Shown piece by piece: positions 13,461-26,540 of a stretch of 64,000 nucleotides of DNA. Numbering within the stretch: position 1 is the first letter of the stretch; every line of letters starts with the position of its first letter. Source of the DNA: Echinococcus granulosus (Eukaryota > Platyhelminthes > Cestoda > Cyclophyllidea > Taeniidae); contig NW_020170422.1 in the NCBI RefSeq assembly GCF_000524195.1, positions 545,192-609,191 on the forward strand, in the 5' to 3' direction. The position numbers and the translations under genes were made by a program. A model generated the notes under the pieces. The model was given only the letters and a program-made list of their open reading frames with translations. It was not told the DNA's origin and searched no databases.

Positions 13461-15052
13461 AGTTTAAGCCATGTCCTGATTTTTTTTTGATTTCGAATGT
13501 TCTTCCAGACAGATTATTAGACTTCGCTAGTCTTGAAAAGGAGTCGAGTAAGAGTAGGCATCGTGCCTAGTTGTTGGTTGTTCCGTATCGAATTGATACA
13601 CCTACGTGGTGGTTTTGTTCAGCCTTCATCAGGTAAGCAGATCTTTGTGAATAATTTCGTCTGCAATGCACCGCGCGCAAAGCGAGGGGTCCTGGGTTAG
13701 GGTAATTTTGCGTTCATTGGAAGTATAGGCTGCGGTTTAAGGTTGCTGTCAATATATTCATTTGGTTAACAGACGTCGGAGTACGAAGTTAATACTCATT
13801 TAAATTCAGCCAGTTATCAAGCAATATAAAACTGCTTTTTCCTGTCCCACATGAATAAAATAAAATTACAACTGCAATTTATTTATGTTTGTCATCATCA
13901 GGACACATTAGCGTAGCTTCAACGGCTTTCTCTTCCCCAGAGAGTTAAGTGTAGGCGCGACATTTTATCATTTCTTACATTAAAAGCTTGACTTATTTTA
14001 TTAGTAACTCCACGTAATTCCTTACTAATATAAAGGATAGACTATTCTTCCGAGGTTTATGCGTCTATCCTTGGAGGAATCTATCACTGAAATCAAACGC
14101 ATTGAACCAGTTCTGCGAGGTGCTTCTGCTTATGCAACTTCGAAGCCAACCTTGGGTTCGTAAAGCAGCGAACCTTCAGTCATGCCCCTCCTATTCGATC
14201 GACATTTGCAATTTGAGGGGCCAAAATAATGAATGGCACTTTGCAAGTTCCTCTAAGTGGTGACGACTCTTTGTGGAGAGCTGTATTGAAGCCGAAACAT
14301 TCAACAGTAAATGTACCTGAGTTGTCGCCTGCAGTCAACTTGCGCTGTAAGTCTACTTGAGTGGACTGCTTTCAGGCTTTTGCTCTATATCCTTGGCACA
14401 CACTCATGTACCCCAGAAATGAAATTTTTCTGTTTGGACACGCCTTATTTTTGCCTCCAGAGAAGATTTTTTTGAATCTCAGAGTACTGTTAGGCTTAAT
14501 GTTAGGGTCTTGGCAGTAGACTTCTAAAATTTCTAGACTTGACAAGTATCAATAGTTAAATAAGGGGAATATGGATGGGGTCTGCGGTTATCCTGGACTA
14601 GCCACCCATCATTTACTATCGGTGGTTTATACCGCTAATTTGAATGTCATTTATCAGTTGCTTTAATGGCCACAAATTATATGACCTATGAGTAGGTCAA
14701 TCAGAATCAGAATAATCTAAATTAACATTTTAAATATTAGCTTAGATAATTATGAATTCTTATTTACAATAGAGAGGCTCGCAATAACACTTACCTTTTA
14801 GCTGTGGAAACGTGTTGTCATACACGTGAACATCCTCGAGCACTATCAATTTATGGTGGCAGGCATCATCAAGACTATTAGTATAAGATACCCAGCACTT
14901 AGCAGGTAGAATTTTCCGAGAAGTGGAATGAATAGGCAATTTCACAGGAGATTGGGGTCTGCATGTTGAGGCTTAACCGCTTTCAACTTCGATTTATGAG
15001 GAATTAAACTGTATGACTTACAAAGCATGGGACGTTTTATTTGGATCGGATA
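13461..15052. other. Spacer, no gene recognised
   Basis: Between two copies of the same repeat family. No supported coding exon, RNA gene or other repeat. Confidence 0.4.
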
Positions 15053-16109
15053 TGCCTAGCGCGCTTTGAGACTGCCCTGAAAAAGAAAGCAGACAAGACA
15101 CACGGGCAGAATATATATTGCCAACGTAAGGAAAGACTGGTGACTACTAGGACGGCTTAGAGGCTATGCCGCTCAGCGGAAGTAAAAAGGCGAAACCTTA
15201 CGTGTCCTGGAAACCGAAATGAAAAGTTAAACAAGCATTAAAAGCAATGCATAGCCCATCTTTCCATTTAAGCGTCGGCCTCGGAGCTCCCTTTAGTCAA
15301 CGACTCCCGTTAGCCATCACATCAAAGTCGGTGGTGCACGAAAAGCAACCACGAGCCAATCGCGCCAGACGTCGAATGTCCATGCAACCGAAATGATACT
15401 TGACCTTTATGTCACAGATGACTCATGGTATTTCTACTTAATCCGAAGTTACGTCCTGTTTAGAATCGTATGGGGGGAAGGTGAATGTGCAGGCCATCGC
15501 ATATTCCCATCGCTGGTGGTAAGGCCACTGGCCTACACGCAGTCATTTAATAAGGGTTGGGGTTTAAAATAGCTTCGTGGGAAGGAGATTTCGGGTCTGT
15601 TCCTCTTTGTCACTTTGATCTCAATTTAGTTCTGTTCTCTTCAGCTGGTAGAGAGGGGGAGGAGGTATGGCGTGTTCACTTTACTGTCATCTTCATATAG
15701 GTGTTGGGGCCAGCTCCGTAATGAGCTTTTCCAGAACGTCCACGGCCACAGTTGGCGTGGCCTCAGTCGCTGATAGCGTTCCTGCAGACCACGGGCCTGG
15801 GGTAGGTGTCGATAGCATATGACTGTTTCAGCCTTTTTGCTAGACTTCGTCTGCAGTATGTAACCCTCCTCTGTCAAATTAGGGCGAAAAATCCAGTCAT
15901 GGGAATCAAGATACCTGTCCTTCTGCTGCCACCAATGCAACCCCCCAATACTTCCCTGTAGGCAAAGTTAGGCCTATTACCTAAATAGAATATGCATTGC
16001 CATTCTAGAGGAGGGCTGGTGAGCAAATGACTTGGTCTGGAAGTGCATTCGCGGAGCGTCAAGTGCCCTCGAAACCAAAAGAGACGAGTTAAACAAGCAA
16101 AGTATTACA
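15053..16109 (+). mobile_element. Full-length TRIM-like element, copy 1
   Basis: About 1.06 kb with direct terminal repeats: left 15053-15251 and right 15936-16109. The internal part is 684 bp. The terminal repeats share a CTGAA..AGAAAGCAGAC-like 5' block and a GAGTTAAACAAGCA-like 3' block, beginning TG and ending CA as LTRs do. The internal part shows no gag-pol. Minus-strand ORFs in it are not conserved in the copy at 58242-59238. No clear target-site duplication, so this is an old copy. It lies upstream of the RFX gene. Confidence 0.7.
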
Positions 16110-16869
16110 CACTTCTTGGTAATAAATCCAACAAGATTTACACATCTCTCCTTCAATTTTGTAAGAAATCAGTATAAATATACTTCATAGCATAAAATCC
16201 CACAATCAATGCCTTAGCAACTTCACACATACTGGTCCATGAAAGCATCCACATTCACACCAAAATCTATTCAACGAAGACAAGCGTTTGGTCAGGCTGA
16301 ATGTCCCCCCCACCCTCTCTGTAATGCGTCATTCGGGTCGCATCGATCGTTGCCTGCGTTACGACGTCTGGATTCAAATTAAAACCATCGATTTCTTATT
16401 ACAACATTTAATTAGTTAGATGACTAGCCTAGGCAGACTTGGTAATCATTGTTAGCCATAGCGACGCGAGAACAAGTTGCCGGTGATATGTAAGTGAGTG
16501 TGCAATGTCAAGTGGCATTTATTCCTACACACTTGACCGTTGTTTGAGTCATTTGGTCAATAGTTCCTTCAATGTGGATGTGGAGCTATCTCTTCATACT
16601 TCAAGAAATTTACTCACTCTATAGTCATAAATCATATGCTTAGAATTCCAAATTTTGCTACTGTGCTTGGAAGCAGGTGTCGATTCCAATCCCATTGAGT
16701 CCACTTCCCTCCTTAGGTTCTTACACGCAAGGTAATTTAGACACAATACGCATCACCTAATGCAAGTTTTTCCTTTTTACTAGGATATAATTGTCTGTGA
16801 TGATAGCACTACAAAAGCTTTCTAGCAGGTGCTTTAAGTGGATGTTCATCTCCTTCCACCCTCATTCAG
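16110..16869. other. Upstream region of the RFX gene
   Basis: No coding sequence recognised. A good splice acceptor (pyrimidine-rich, ending ATTCAG) sits immediately before the RFX start codon at 16870. A 5'-UTR intron, or a trans-splice acceptor, therefore probably ends there, and the promoter lies further upstream. Confidence 0.45.
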
Positions 16870-19800
16870 ATGGCTCAACAGCCCTCGCAACCGCAGTCGC
16901 AGTCACAGACGTCTAGAATGGCAACGGCAACGGCGGCGGCAAGTAATGGCCTGACAACAGCAGTCAACGTGCCTGCGGCCGTGGTGGTGCCTGCTCAAAA
17001 CTCCGCACTGGCCACAACGACGGTTGGGGGTGCTGCAGCTATGCTGACCCGAATGAACAATAACACCACCAATTTTGGTCAATACTACCTCCGTTTCCTA
17101 CGACATCATTCCACTCGTGCGAGTCCTGTTACGGTAGGTCATTTTTGCTTGAGTTTCGGGAACCTTTTAGTTGCTGATTTTCGGTGAGATAGCTTTAAAT
17201 ACAAAATATTCGTTCATCTAGCAACGCTAGGTATAATTAAAAAGTATTTTGAAGGATGTTCAAACTGACCTACGCCTCCTTTTCAAAGGTGCAATGGCTC
17301 CTACAGAATTATGAGACAGCAGAGGGGGTAAGCCTACCACGGAGTGCCCTCTACTCGCACTATCTCAATCACTGTCTAGACTACTGGTTGGAGCCAATGA
17401 ATCCTGCCTCGTTCGGCAAACTCATTCGTTCCGTCTTTGTCGGCCTTCGAACGCGTCGGCTAGGCACGCGGCAAGTCCCAGTTGTTCCATGTTTAAACGG
17501 TGAGAATTAGTGAAATTTAGGCCTAACCTCATTGCGGTGTTTTTCAGAGGAAATTCAAAATATCACTACTATGGTATACGGATAAAGCAGAACTCTAGTC
17601 TCAACACAATGAAAACAAACAGACCTTCAGGATGGTATGTAATGAAAGCAGTCTAGCTTTGGGATACTTAAAAACAGATATAGCTCGGTATACCTTCAGA
17701 TCCTATTTTTTTGCATTCATTTAAACGTATTGGTTTGCAAAATACTTCATTTATGTTGGGTTAAAAAAATCTCATTTAAAAAACCACATAATTTGCTTTT
17801 CGGACTAAAAATAGGCAGGCGTACATGATTTAAGCATTGTTTCCTTTCAGAGCAGAATTTTAATGATGCTTGATTATTTGTTGTTTAAATCTTTGCATTA
17901 AACCCCATAGGCTTCAAAAGTACCCGGACTACTCATCTGGTTCAGTGGGAGGAAAGTCAGAGCCAGCCTCAGCAGCCTCTAATGTCTACACGTGCTACTC
18001 CAAGTTTCGTTCAATTCGAGCCAACACTACAGTTGGGTCAACAGCTGTGCCAGCAGTGCCCGTTGGATTTTCCAGACCGATGGAGACCACCTCGACTAGT
18101 TTTATCAAATCGGAGATGCCTGGACCAAGTTCCCCAGCGAGTGTCTATCGAACGTTGACAGCGCGCCCAACATCCGCCAGTCTCCCCACGATGGTGAAAC
18201 CAAAGCTGACTGGCGTGTTCTACAAGGACGATACCTCGAGTAGTAGTTTTAGTGAATTGCCATTTATTTCAGTCTTTTTTGTCAAATAGCGAGTCTTGTT
18301 AAGCAGTAGTAAGCGAAGTCGCTGCACACTAATCGCTTGAAACGGTCAAGAGAGACCAGTAGTAGAAAAGATTACTGAGGTCTATTCAACACTGAGTTTG
18401 GTCGTAGCGGTAATGGCTAGGATCCCCGTTTGACGTGAATAGTGGCGAGTTGACATAATTTAATTGAAATCGTAGAATTTTAAATTATATTTTGGAAAAT
18501 TTGGGCCTGAAGTTTTCGCCTGGCTAGTAAATCGTGTTACATGAGTTCGTTTCGAAGTGATCTTCGTGTTACTTAATAAGTGGAAACATCTCAATGAATG
18601 CTAATTTTTACACGTCGTTTGTCTATGAGAGGAAGGGACAGAGGAGGTTATTGTGTGTAATCAAGAAGCTTAGTGATTACGATGTTGGCATTGCTGAAGT
18701 TGTCTAAACATAGAAATTGATGCTTTAAGTTGACACGCTAGCTTTGATTTGTTCGAATCACTGGTATGAAGGAACATGTACCTTAAAATATTTTAACCTA
18801 GGGAGGAGTTTATTATTAGTAGTAATCATAAAATTGCTCTTAAAACTAAGAATGACTGTAGAATTCCAAACTAAACACCTATTTTTTGCTTCAAAATGGA
18901 TTAGGGTGGACGAACTTTGAATACTTTCCATTGCATGATTAGTAATTTACCTTAGAAATGGATTATTACTTCACACAATCTAAATTCCGACAATAACTTA
19001 TGATTAATAAAATTTTACTCTTTACTGAGTCGACTCTTAAAGATGTGCATAGTCACAGAAACGTTTTTACCTCAAAGTTTAGGGAATTTATGTTTCTAGA
19101 AAATTCTCAAATGCCCGCTTTTGCGTCGAATTCCCCCATTTTGAGGAATTTGTACCGCGCGCTACTGCTTGCTTTCCGGTTGGCAAATATTCTGTAAGGA
19201 TGAGTTTTTGTGCCAAAATACTCTATTTGTCCTCGAAGCCACTTCAAAGTGCACACCTATGCGGGATTATGAAAACTCTGGTCTCTGATCCGGAGCCTAT
19301 TTTATATCGTTCGCGTTGGGGTTGCAGTTAGCCCAGAGACCGGTCAATTCCCCAAGGGCCACTAGTCAGCACTAACTGGTATTGGCAAGCAGAGTAGTTG
19401 TAATTACCATAATTTCTTTGCTAGAGAGAAAGAAACACCAGTAAGTCTCATTCGACCTCGAAAATCTCTGTAGTCTAGTTGCTCCCTTCACAAGATCCCT
19501 GGAGGGGGAATTGCTTGGTCTTAAAAATTGGATCAGCGGAAGTAGACGCATGGTTGCACTCATAATTTCTTCGATTCTATCCTCCAGCCACAAAGCCAGA
19601 GGCCTCGGAGACGAGCGCTTCACTGTGGAGGCCGTGGGAGACGAGCAGTAGTGGTGGAGTGGGCGCGCAGAGGACCGTTTCACCCTGTCTCTATGACTGG
19701 CAGGGTAACGATAAACTCTCGACTGATCCAGACCTCTCTACCGGTGGAATGGAGAGTGGGTAGGTTCCTCTAGGACACTGTTGGAGGCCCTTCTTTGTGT

Positions 19801-22800
19801 CTTACTGTTCATTATCTTGAATGTATGTCATTCGTTGTAACGAAGATGCACCTTGGTGGCCTTATGACTTAAAATCTTGTAAAAATACTTTTGGTGATGC
19901 AATAATTACTTAATTATTTAAGACAAATGAGGCAGCAATTTAACCATGCAATGACTAATGGCGCTACACAAATCAGGCTACTTCATACCCTTTCCTTCAG
20001 TCCACTAACCTGTCTGACCGATCAGGGCGGCGAAAACGAAGATCGACTTTATTTTGGCTCTGGCAGCGATCAAAATTTTTCCTTTCCACGTCTCACTGAC
20101 CTCTGCCAATTGGTGGGGATTGATTTGAGCCCTACATCTAGTGAGTTGCCACCACTCGTCATTTATCGCTTTCTTACACTTTATTCACTCTCGGTGTTAT
20201 CTACTGGTGTGAAAATTTTAAATGGAACAGTTAAACATAGGAATGATTTATAAGTCAGTAGATGGGATTAATCCCTGACTAAACATACATTCACTTAAGC
20301 GTTTTTCTATTAAATTTTTTAAGTTCAATATTCTTTCTTGACACCAGCAGCGGATTCTGCCGTAAAGATGGTGAATATTCTCTTGAGTATAACAGCGTCC
20401 TTTTATATCAGCAATGCAAAAGCAATAACAATGGCTTGATGAGCAAATGAAGACAATGTTTGGGAGCCAATATATATCCGATCTCCCACTGAAGCATGTT
20501 TCACCTATAGAATAATTGTTAAGGGCGTAAAAGTTGGTGGATATCAAAGTAAGAAGGGCGCAGTTTGGAGAAAGTGAGGCCACGATAATTATGGCAGTCT
20601 ACTTTTGATCTGAAATCGTCACAATGAGGTCATGGGGATTTTACGTTTCCTTCCAGCTTCCTTCCCCATGGATCTCTCAGTTGAGTCCTCAAACAGCGAC
20701 TCAAACCGCATTGGTAAGGAGATAACAGAACGAGAAGCAATCTTACAATTCGTCAAACTCTACGAGCAGCACTGCGCCGAGGTCTATGAGGCCATTATCA
20801 CACCACAGTTGGAGAAATTGCGCAACGTTTGGCAGAGATTCTGGAGTCCCAGTGACACCCTGTCTCGTGATCTAGTAAGTACCCATCCCCTTCCATCTAC
20901 ACGTTTTAAGCTTTTTTCATTTTTGCTCAACATCAAGTTGTGAGTTTACAGGGTCAAAGGGAGACTATCGGAAGCAATGGTGGTTGTGGTTGTGAGACTC
21001 GACTCAACAAAATGCAGCTTGCTCTCATCAATAGCAGGAAGTGCCTCTGTCAGTTTGTGGAGGTCGCGGATAGGGCGTTGTATCAGACTCTGTTGGAGAT
21101 TATTATTGGAGATAGCCTCAAATCTATGCCACCGTCTCTGCTCCATACCGTGAGAGTAATGGTTAAACGAGTCCAGGTAAGTGACAGCTTTCAATACTGC
21201 AGTTGAACTAGGTTTTATATCAGTCTAAGGCACCGAACTCACTAGCAGGACAATGCTTGTATAGAGGATGTCGCCAGTCATGATTTTCATTGATACATCA
21301 AGCCACCTAGAATGCTTACTTATTTCCATGCTGCATAGTATTGTCGACCGCATTTTCGAAATTATTATAGTCATTGTTTCTCACTTCTTACAACTGTTAC
21401 CGTACTCAATTTAAACTAGTCTGTAACAGACCTTGTTTCATTTCTTCATCACTAATACCATTATTATAACACAAATAGGACGTTCCCTACTAGAACTATA
21501 AAACTAAATAAACTCAAATTTGTTGTTGCTTTAAATAATCTCTCGCCGAAACCAACCCATCTACATTAAAGACTTTGTATCCACTCAGCATTGTCTGCGA
21601 TCAGCAATTCGTCATCTGAGTCCGACACTGATCAACTGCAAACTAACCGCTATTAGCGGTTTCATTAAAGGGCTGCGTCGCGTCATCGGTCTGGCTCACC
21701 TCAGCCGAGCAGTGGCGCATGTCCTGAACACACCCGAGCGTCTTGAGCAGATGCGCGCGGACATCTGCAAGCTCGATCTAGAGAGCATTGAGGTGAGTTG
21801 TTTCTTCATGCCTTACTCAAACACTAACATCCATGTAATCAAGGCTAGAAGTAGGTTTATTACAGGCTCAGAAAAGAGCTTAGGTGGTTGCCCACTGGCA
21901 TTCAGTTTCACAGCGCTCCTCCCCTTCTTTTGAACGTCATTGAGGTGGTCTTGATTCCGTTTCGATCAGTATGAGTTAGTCAAAAAGATTTACCTGCTAC
22001 CATTCTGAGAATACCTTCAAATTTAGTCATGGTGATGCATTTTACAAGTTTTTGCAGATTCATTTGCCACGTTTTGAAGAGATTGTAAGCTACATGCCAT
22101 CCTGAAGAATTCGGGATTGTGATATCTGTCACAACTACTCCCTGTTCCTGTTGCCTTGCTTCTGAGGGTCTTAAAGGACTTTGTAATGCACAGCAGATAT
22201 CATCCTTGCATAACGAATTTGTGCACTATCTAGTCAGTGAAATCAAGGCTGCTGTTTGTCTAAAGCAGGTATTCCTATCAAGACTTCCAATTTAAAGTTC
22301 AATTTCTTCTTAGTCCTCTAAAGTATGCAAGCCTACAAATGGCTTTATTATTATCGCTAGTTGTGTAGTTTGAAGATTTTGCAAAAACCGCCTGGTACAA
22401 AGTGAAATGAATTGGCGATATTCCACTACCAAAGAAATTCGAATGCGTGAGCATAAAGAAACTAGCAAGAGCAGAGTTTCATCCCCGCACAGTCAAATGG
22501 ATAAAAAGTAAATTAATGATCCTCATATTACATTAAAGGCGCAGGGCTCATGGGCTAGTGATTGTTTACCCTCGTGGACTCTCTTCACCGAACACAGCCT
22601 ACTCGCCAATTTCGCAGTTCCAAGCATTGACGCCGCCTCCACGTTCTGCCGTGATGACTACGTCGCCTCTTTTTCCCACCTGCGCTACCGCAAGTCCTCC
22701 TCTCCCGGGGCTGTCGGTGCTGCCGCCACCTGCGTTGGTGGGGCGATGCAATCAGAGGGCGTCTTTGAAACTGCTGGATGCCCCTTCACAATGGTGCAGC

Positions 22801-24631
22801 TGCACGCAGAGCTGCAACATCTACTGGCAGCAAACGCTCCGCTTACCTGCTGGGTGGCCTGGCTCGATCGTGTGGTGCTGCGTGGACTGGCTGGGCGGGT
22901 GTCGGGGCCGAAACGGGCCAATGCAGCAAGACAGTTGATGCTGGTGTGGAACTACTATAGGTGAGTGGTTGTCCTTCCACGCAGTGCTTTGTGAAGATGA
23001 TGAACTTTGTAGTAAAATAACCCTATTTATACATCGTCTAAGCTATGGCTGTCAAATTATTACGTTTTGAATAACTCATCCTGCTGCACGAAACTTATGT
23101 ATAGAATAATAACAAGATAACTGGTTACTATCATCTGTAATACTGTCTGGTTCAGCGGCAGCGGTTTCGTCTCATTTATACTCATGACAAGGGCAAACAA
23201 GAACCGCAAGGTACGCCAATCAAGTACGAAACAGCATTCATTTGATGTCTGGGCTTCGATTTGGACGGGCATTACAAGCCTAAAAATTACAGAGAGGTGA
23301 ACAACCGATCCTACAGAGAAGCAATGGTAACACCAACACCATTTTGGCGACCAAATGCGGGAAAAATGCATCCCTCTGAAGCAACAATTAATTAAGCAAG
23401 AGTAAATTGAGAAGGCGATGCAAAAAAAGCCCAGACAGCATAAAAAGGCAATCGTTATTTTTATTAATTTACAGCTCCCTACTGATACGAGAATTGACGC
23501 TTCGCTCAGCCCTCAGTTTCGGCAGTTGTTACCTCCTGCGAATGCTCTGCGACGAGTACCTCAGTTTCCGGCTGGAGCAGGTTGCCGCATCGCCTTTGCT
23601 GACGATCTTTTCACGGTGGAACACCTCGGCGCCGCATGCGCCAGAGGGGTGCGTCTGTTTTGACGCTGCTCCTGCCAATACCTCCACTTCCACAATGACC
23701 GCAACGGCAGTGACGACACCAACGACGGTGATGGTGGTCAATGAAGGAGATGCTGCCGCAACCCTCCTCACTACCTTTAACAGCATGGATGAGGAACGTG
23801 AGCCCATGGCCGACATAAGCGCTAACGGGGGCAGGGATACGGATAACGCATCTCCATGGGAGCAGTCTGTGTCGAATACCTTTGTAAGCATAACAATGAA
23901 AGGAGAAGAGCCGGAATTCACGACTACACCTTAAAGCGATTGAGGGATATTTGAATTAATATGTGTTCATAAAGGCATTATTTTAGTGAGTTCTTCTAGA
24001 TTGGAAATGTGATTCCACTTTTAATTTTGGCTGTTATGACGAGAGTCAGGCATTATTCTCAAAACCCCTCTTAAACTATTGCGGGGAAGGTATAAAATGG
24101 GATTCCGGGGGGGGGGGGAGGGGGAGTTTGAGAAATACCTTCACTACAGTAAGCCTACTTTCTTTTGTCCTTTAGTATAGTTGTTTCGACGGCACCCAGA
24201 CAGTAGCGGATTCCCTGATGCTCGCACCCTCCACCGGTCTGGGAGCTGAACTTTGGTCGACGGTTCCTTTCGGTGGTGGTGATATGCTTCCGCCTTCGGC
24301 ATTCTCCGCCATTACTGGTCCACCATTTGCCGAAGAGTTGATAGCTGCCACCAACACCTCAATTACAGCTGCCACTACGCCCACGTCTCCGCCACCGCCT
24401 TCTGTCTCACCGCAAATGAGCATGGTTCCGGTCTTTCCTGACCAATTCCTCTCCGCTTCGCCGCCGCCGCCACAGCTGGTGCAGCACTCCACAAAGGGGA
24501 CGGAGGTAGGAAGCAGGAAGGCGCCTTCAATGAGATCTGGCTGCGAAAAGGATTCGGGAGATTCCGGTGTGATAGCAGCTGGAACCGCTCTGAAGGTAGA
24601 CCTCAAACGACTATTTGTTTACCGTACTTAA
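16870..24631 (+). CDS. RFX: RFX-family transcription factor (RFX1/2/3 type)
   Basis: Winged-helix factor that binds X-box DNA, usually as a dimer; RFX proteins control ciliary and other genes. Predicted exons: 16870-17133, 17289-17470, 17548-17634, 17911-18239, 19588-19759, 20001-20140, 20657-20874, 20952-21176, 21589-21792, 22539-22960, 23475-23648 and 24181-24631. This gives about 955 residues and all phases agree. A Q/A-rich N-terminus precedes the DNA-binding domain (residues about 89-165), with [36 protein letters not shown] and [11 protein letters not shown]. Regions B and C follow ([35 protein letters not shown]), then the dimerization region ([35 protein letters not shown]). This layout matches RFX1/2/3. 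The intron after residue 149 is GC-AG. The 3' end is uncertain: reading through 23649 instead stops at 23934 (about 900 residues). Confidence 0.93.
17471..17547 (+). other. GC-AG intron inside the RFX DNA-binding domain
   Basis: The donor is GCAAGT and the acceptor TTTTCAG. Only this 77-bp excision joins RRLGTR to [11 protein letters not shown], which is invariant in the family. The nearby GT sites give the wrong frame. Confidence 0.85.
24091..24124 (+). other. Poly-G tract
   Basis: A TATAAAAT-like string at 24091-24098 is followed by 12 G at 24107-24118, one A, then 5 G. It lies in the last predicted RFX intron. Could form a G-rich structure or be an unstable homopolymer. Confidence 0.5.
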
Positions 24632-25029
24632 TTCAAGAAGACTATCGCAAATGCGGTTACGCTAGAAACGAATTTTTCAGTGAAAATTTGTGTAAGTGTA
24701 AATTATTCAGGGGAATTCCGTGGGTATAACCCCTACATTATCTATGTTTCAAGTTAGAATAACGTATATCTCGGTAACCAGTGTTGGCAGTAAATAATTC
24801 ATCTTCCTAGATAAACCGCAAATCCGTTCGTGTCACCATTGGCAAAGAGGAGCCGCCTGATTAAATAAACTTTCCCCATGGATGCTTTTTTGATTTTATT
24901 ATTTGCTGTTAGCTTTGAATATGTACTGAATAAAGTTGCAATTTTGAGGACTCGATTCTGTTTTACTAAAGTTATGTGTACAAGGATAAACGAGCAAACA
25001 CACAAAAAGAGGGGCTTTGTTATTTAATA

Positions 25030-25200
25030 GGTCGGTTGGCAGTAGTGGCGACTGTTTAACTACGTGAGCTCTTCACTCTATGTGAGGTGTACTTCGCCCC
25101 CGTGCTATGGCCTTTGAGCCGGGCTAGTGCCCTAAAACATTTCTATCGTATCAATGTGTGTTCTTCCCCATCATTTCGATGCGCTGCAACTCAAGCGAAG
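25030..25200 (-). repeat. Degenerate solo terminal repeat (TRIM-like family)
   Basis: Read on the minus strand, it retains the order of the family terminal repeat: a CACTAGCCCGGCTCAAAGGCC-like block (about 25110-25130) and the TACC/GAAG..GTAC region. Highly decayed, between the RFX and PIGF genes. Confidence 0.3.
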
Positions 25201-25770
25201 ACTTGGGTCGCAACGTCGGCGGAGGCGGTGAAGGGATTGTACAAAATAATCTAAGTGGTGTACGGAGAACCAGAGTCCACCTACTCGGGGATGGATCATG
25301 CACCCTTGGTCACGGGGTAAAAGCGATTTCTCCAATTAATACCCAAAAGATGTATTCAAACAAATGGGCATTAAAGGAATAGAAAGCAGGTGATTGTGGG
25401 ATAACTAATCAGGATAATGGAAGTGAGTGAGAAGACGATAAAATTTCATCATACCTTTACAATTAAGAGGCCAAGAGTCACTGTGCCTTAAGTCATAAAA
25501 CTAACATTGAAAACCGCAAGGTATAAGAAATGTAGGAAAAATGGATTATGGATAATTAAGAACTAGATGCAAAGTTGAATTTACTATTTGTTTACAGTGA
25601 AAACTCCTGACCTTTAGGCTAGCTACAAAGTCGCTGCTTGGAATTCTGAACTTACTGCTTATAATCAAGCAAATTTTTACTTTAACAGGGGTTTTGAGGT
25701 CAAATTTGTTTAGCCTAATTGTTAGGCTCAACAAGTTTTCGCATAAAAACATTAGCCAATAGTTTTGCAG

Positions 25771-26391
25771 ATTGGGTGTGCATTGCGTTACCGAACTCAC
25801 CATTTCCGCGTAATGCGTGGTTCATCTGGGAGAAACCCACTTATCTTTCTGATTCATTACTTAATCTACACGGCTATTGCTTACGTCACGTTTGTACTCT
25901 TTGGTGCACCCGTCCTTTCGTAGGTGTCCTTTTTTGCATTTCCCTCATAGTGAACAATTGGAAACACTGTCTTTGTCCCTGTTGTTTGCTTTCCTCTCAG
26001 GGGCTCCTTATTTATTTAATTTTTTGCCGACAACTGAAAGGATTGGCACCGTTTTGTGGACTCCCAGGTAAGCGGGCTCATGTGTATTTCCATACATACT
26101 TGACGCAGTTTTTTACCCTGTCTGTTTATTTCCAGTACAAAAGCGGAACGCTTCGCGTGTTGTAGTTTCTGGTGTACTCTTATGGGTACATGGTCTTCAG
26201 CTTTCTTCCTTGTTCTTGATTGGGACCGTCCGTGGCAAGCCTGGCCCATACCCTGTGTTGCTGGCTCTCTTTTTGGCTTCATTGTTGGATTTGGCATATA
26301 CCTCTTGTTTCCTTTCAAAGGTCCTCCTTGTATCAGCCTTCTTCATCAGGCCTTAGATTCCGCTGACCAGGTTAAGATCCGTTTCGAGTAG
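25771..26391 (+). CDS. PIGF: PIGF, GPI ethanolamine-phosphate transferase subunit (N-terminus missing)
   Basis: ER membrane protein that stabilises the transferases adding ethanolamine phosphate to GPI anchors. Exons: 25771-25919, 25951-26067 and 26136-26391 (TAG at 26389). The first intron is only 31 bp (25920-25950) and the second 68 bp. The joined protein contains VTFVLFGAPVLSEQLETL and LDWDRPWQAWPIPC, both matching the conserved C-terminal half of PIGF, plus several hydrophobic helices. Human PIGF (219 residues) has about 95 more residues with two membrane helices before this point. No convincing exon for them was found in 24.6-25.77 kb. An in-frame ATG exists at 25813, but starting there would lose those helices. 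An acceptor TTTTGCAG ends at 25770. The METTL25B-like gene follows 156 bp after the stop. Confidence 0.85.
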
Positions 26392-26540
26392 ACCATCACT
26401 TCCTTTCTTTTGCTTTCAATATAAGCGTTTGAATGAAAGTTGTTTTGCTTTTGCTGCTCGCTTTGGCTTGATGTAGACTGCTGCGTAATTTGAACTAGTG
26501 GCGCCCCTGATGATGGTGACATTAAGGCACTTTTTTTCTT

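Noticed and set aside
15641..15940. Minus-strand 99-codon ORF inside TRIM-like copy 1, sharing a HWWQ-K start with a similar ORF in copy 2 (30701-31024)
   Set aside because: The shared part is just the nucleotide similarity at the internal/right-repeat border. The frame is not kept in copy 3 and the rest diverges, so it is not a conserved protein.
19372..19683. Minus-strand 103-codon ORF in a GC-rich patch
   Set aside because: The patch is the plus-strand RFX exon 19588-19759, which fits in phase with the exons on either side; the minus frame is a shadow.
24218..24631. Separate intronless gene on the plus strand
   Set aside because: It has an acceptor at 24180 and joins the RFX frame in phase, so an alternative last RFX exon is more likely than an independent gene.
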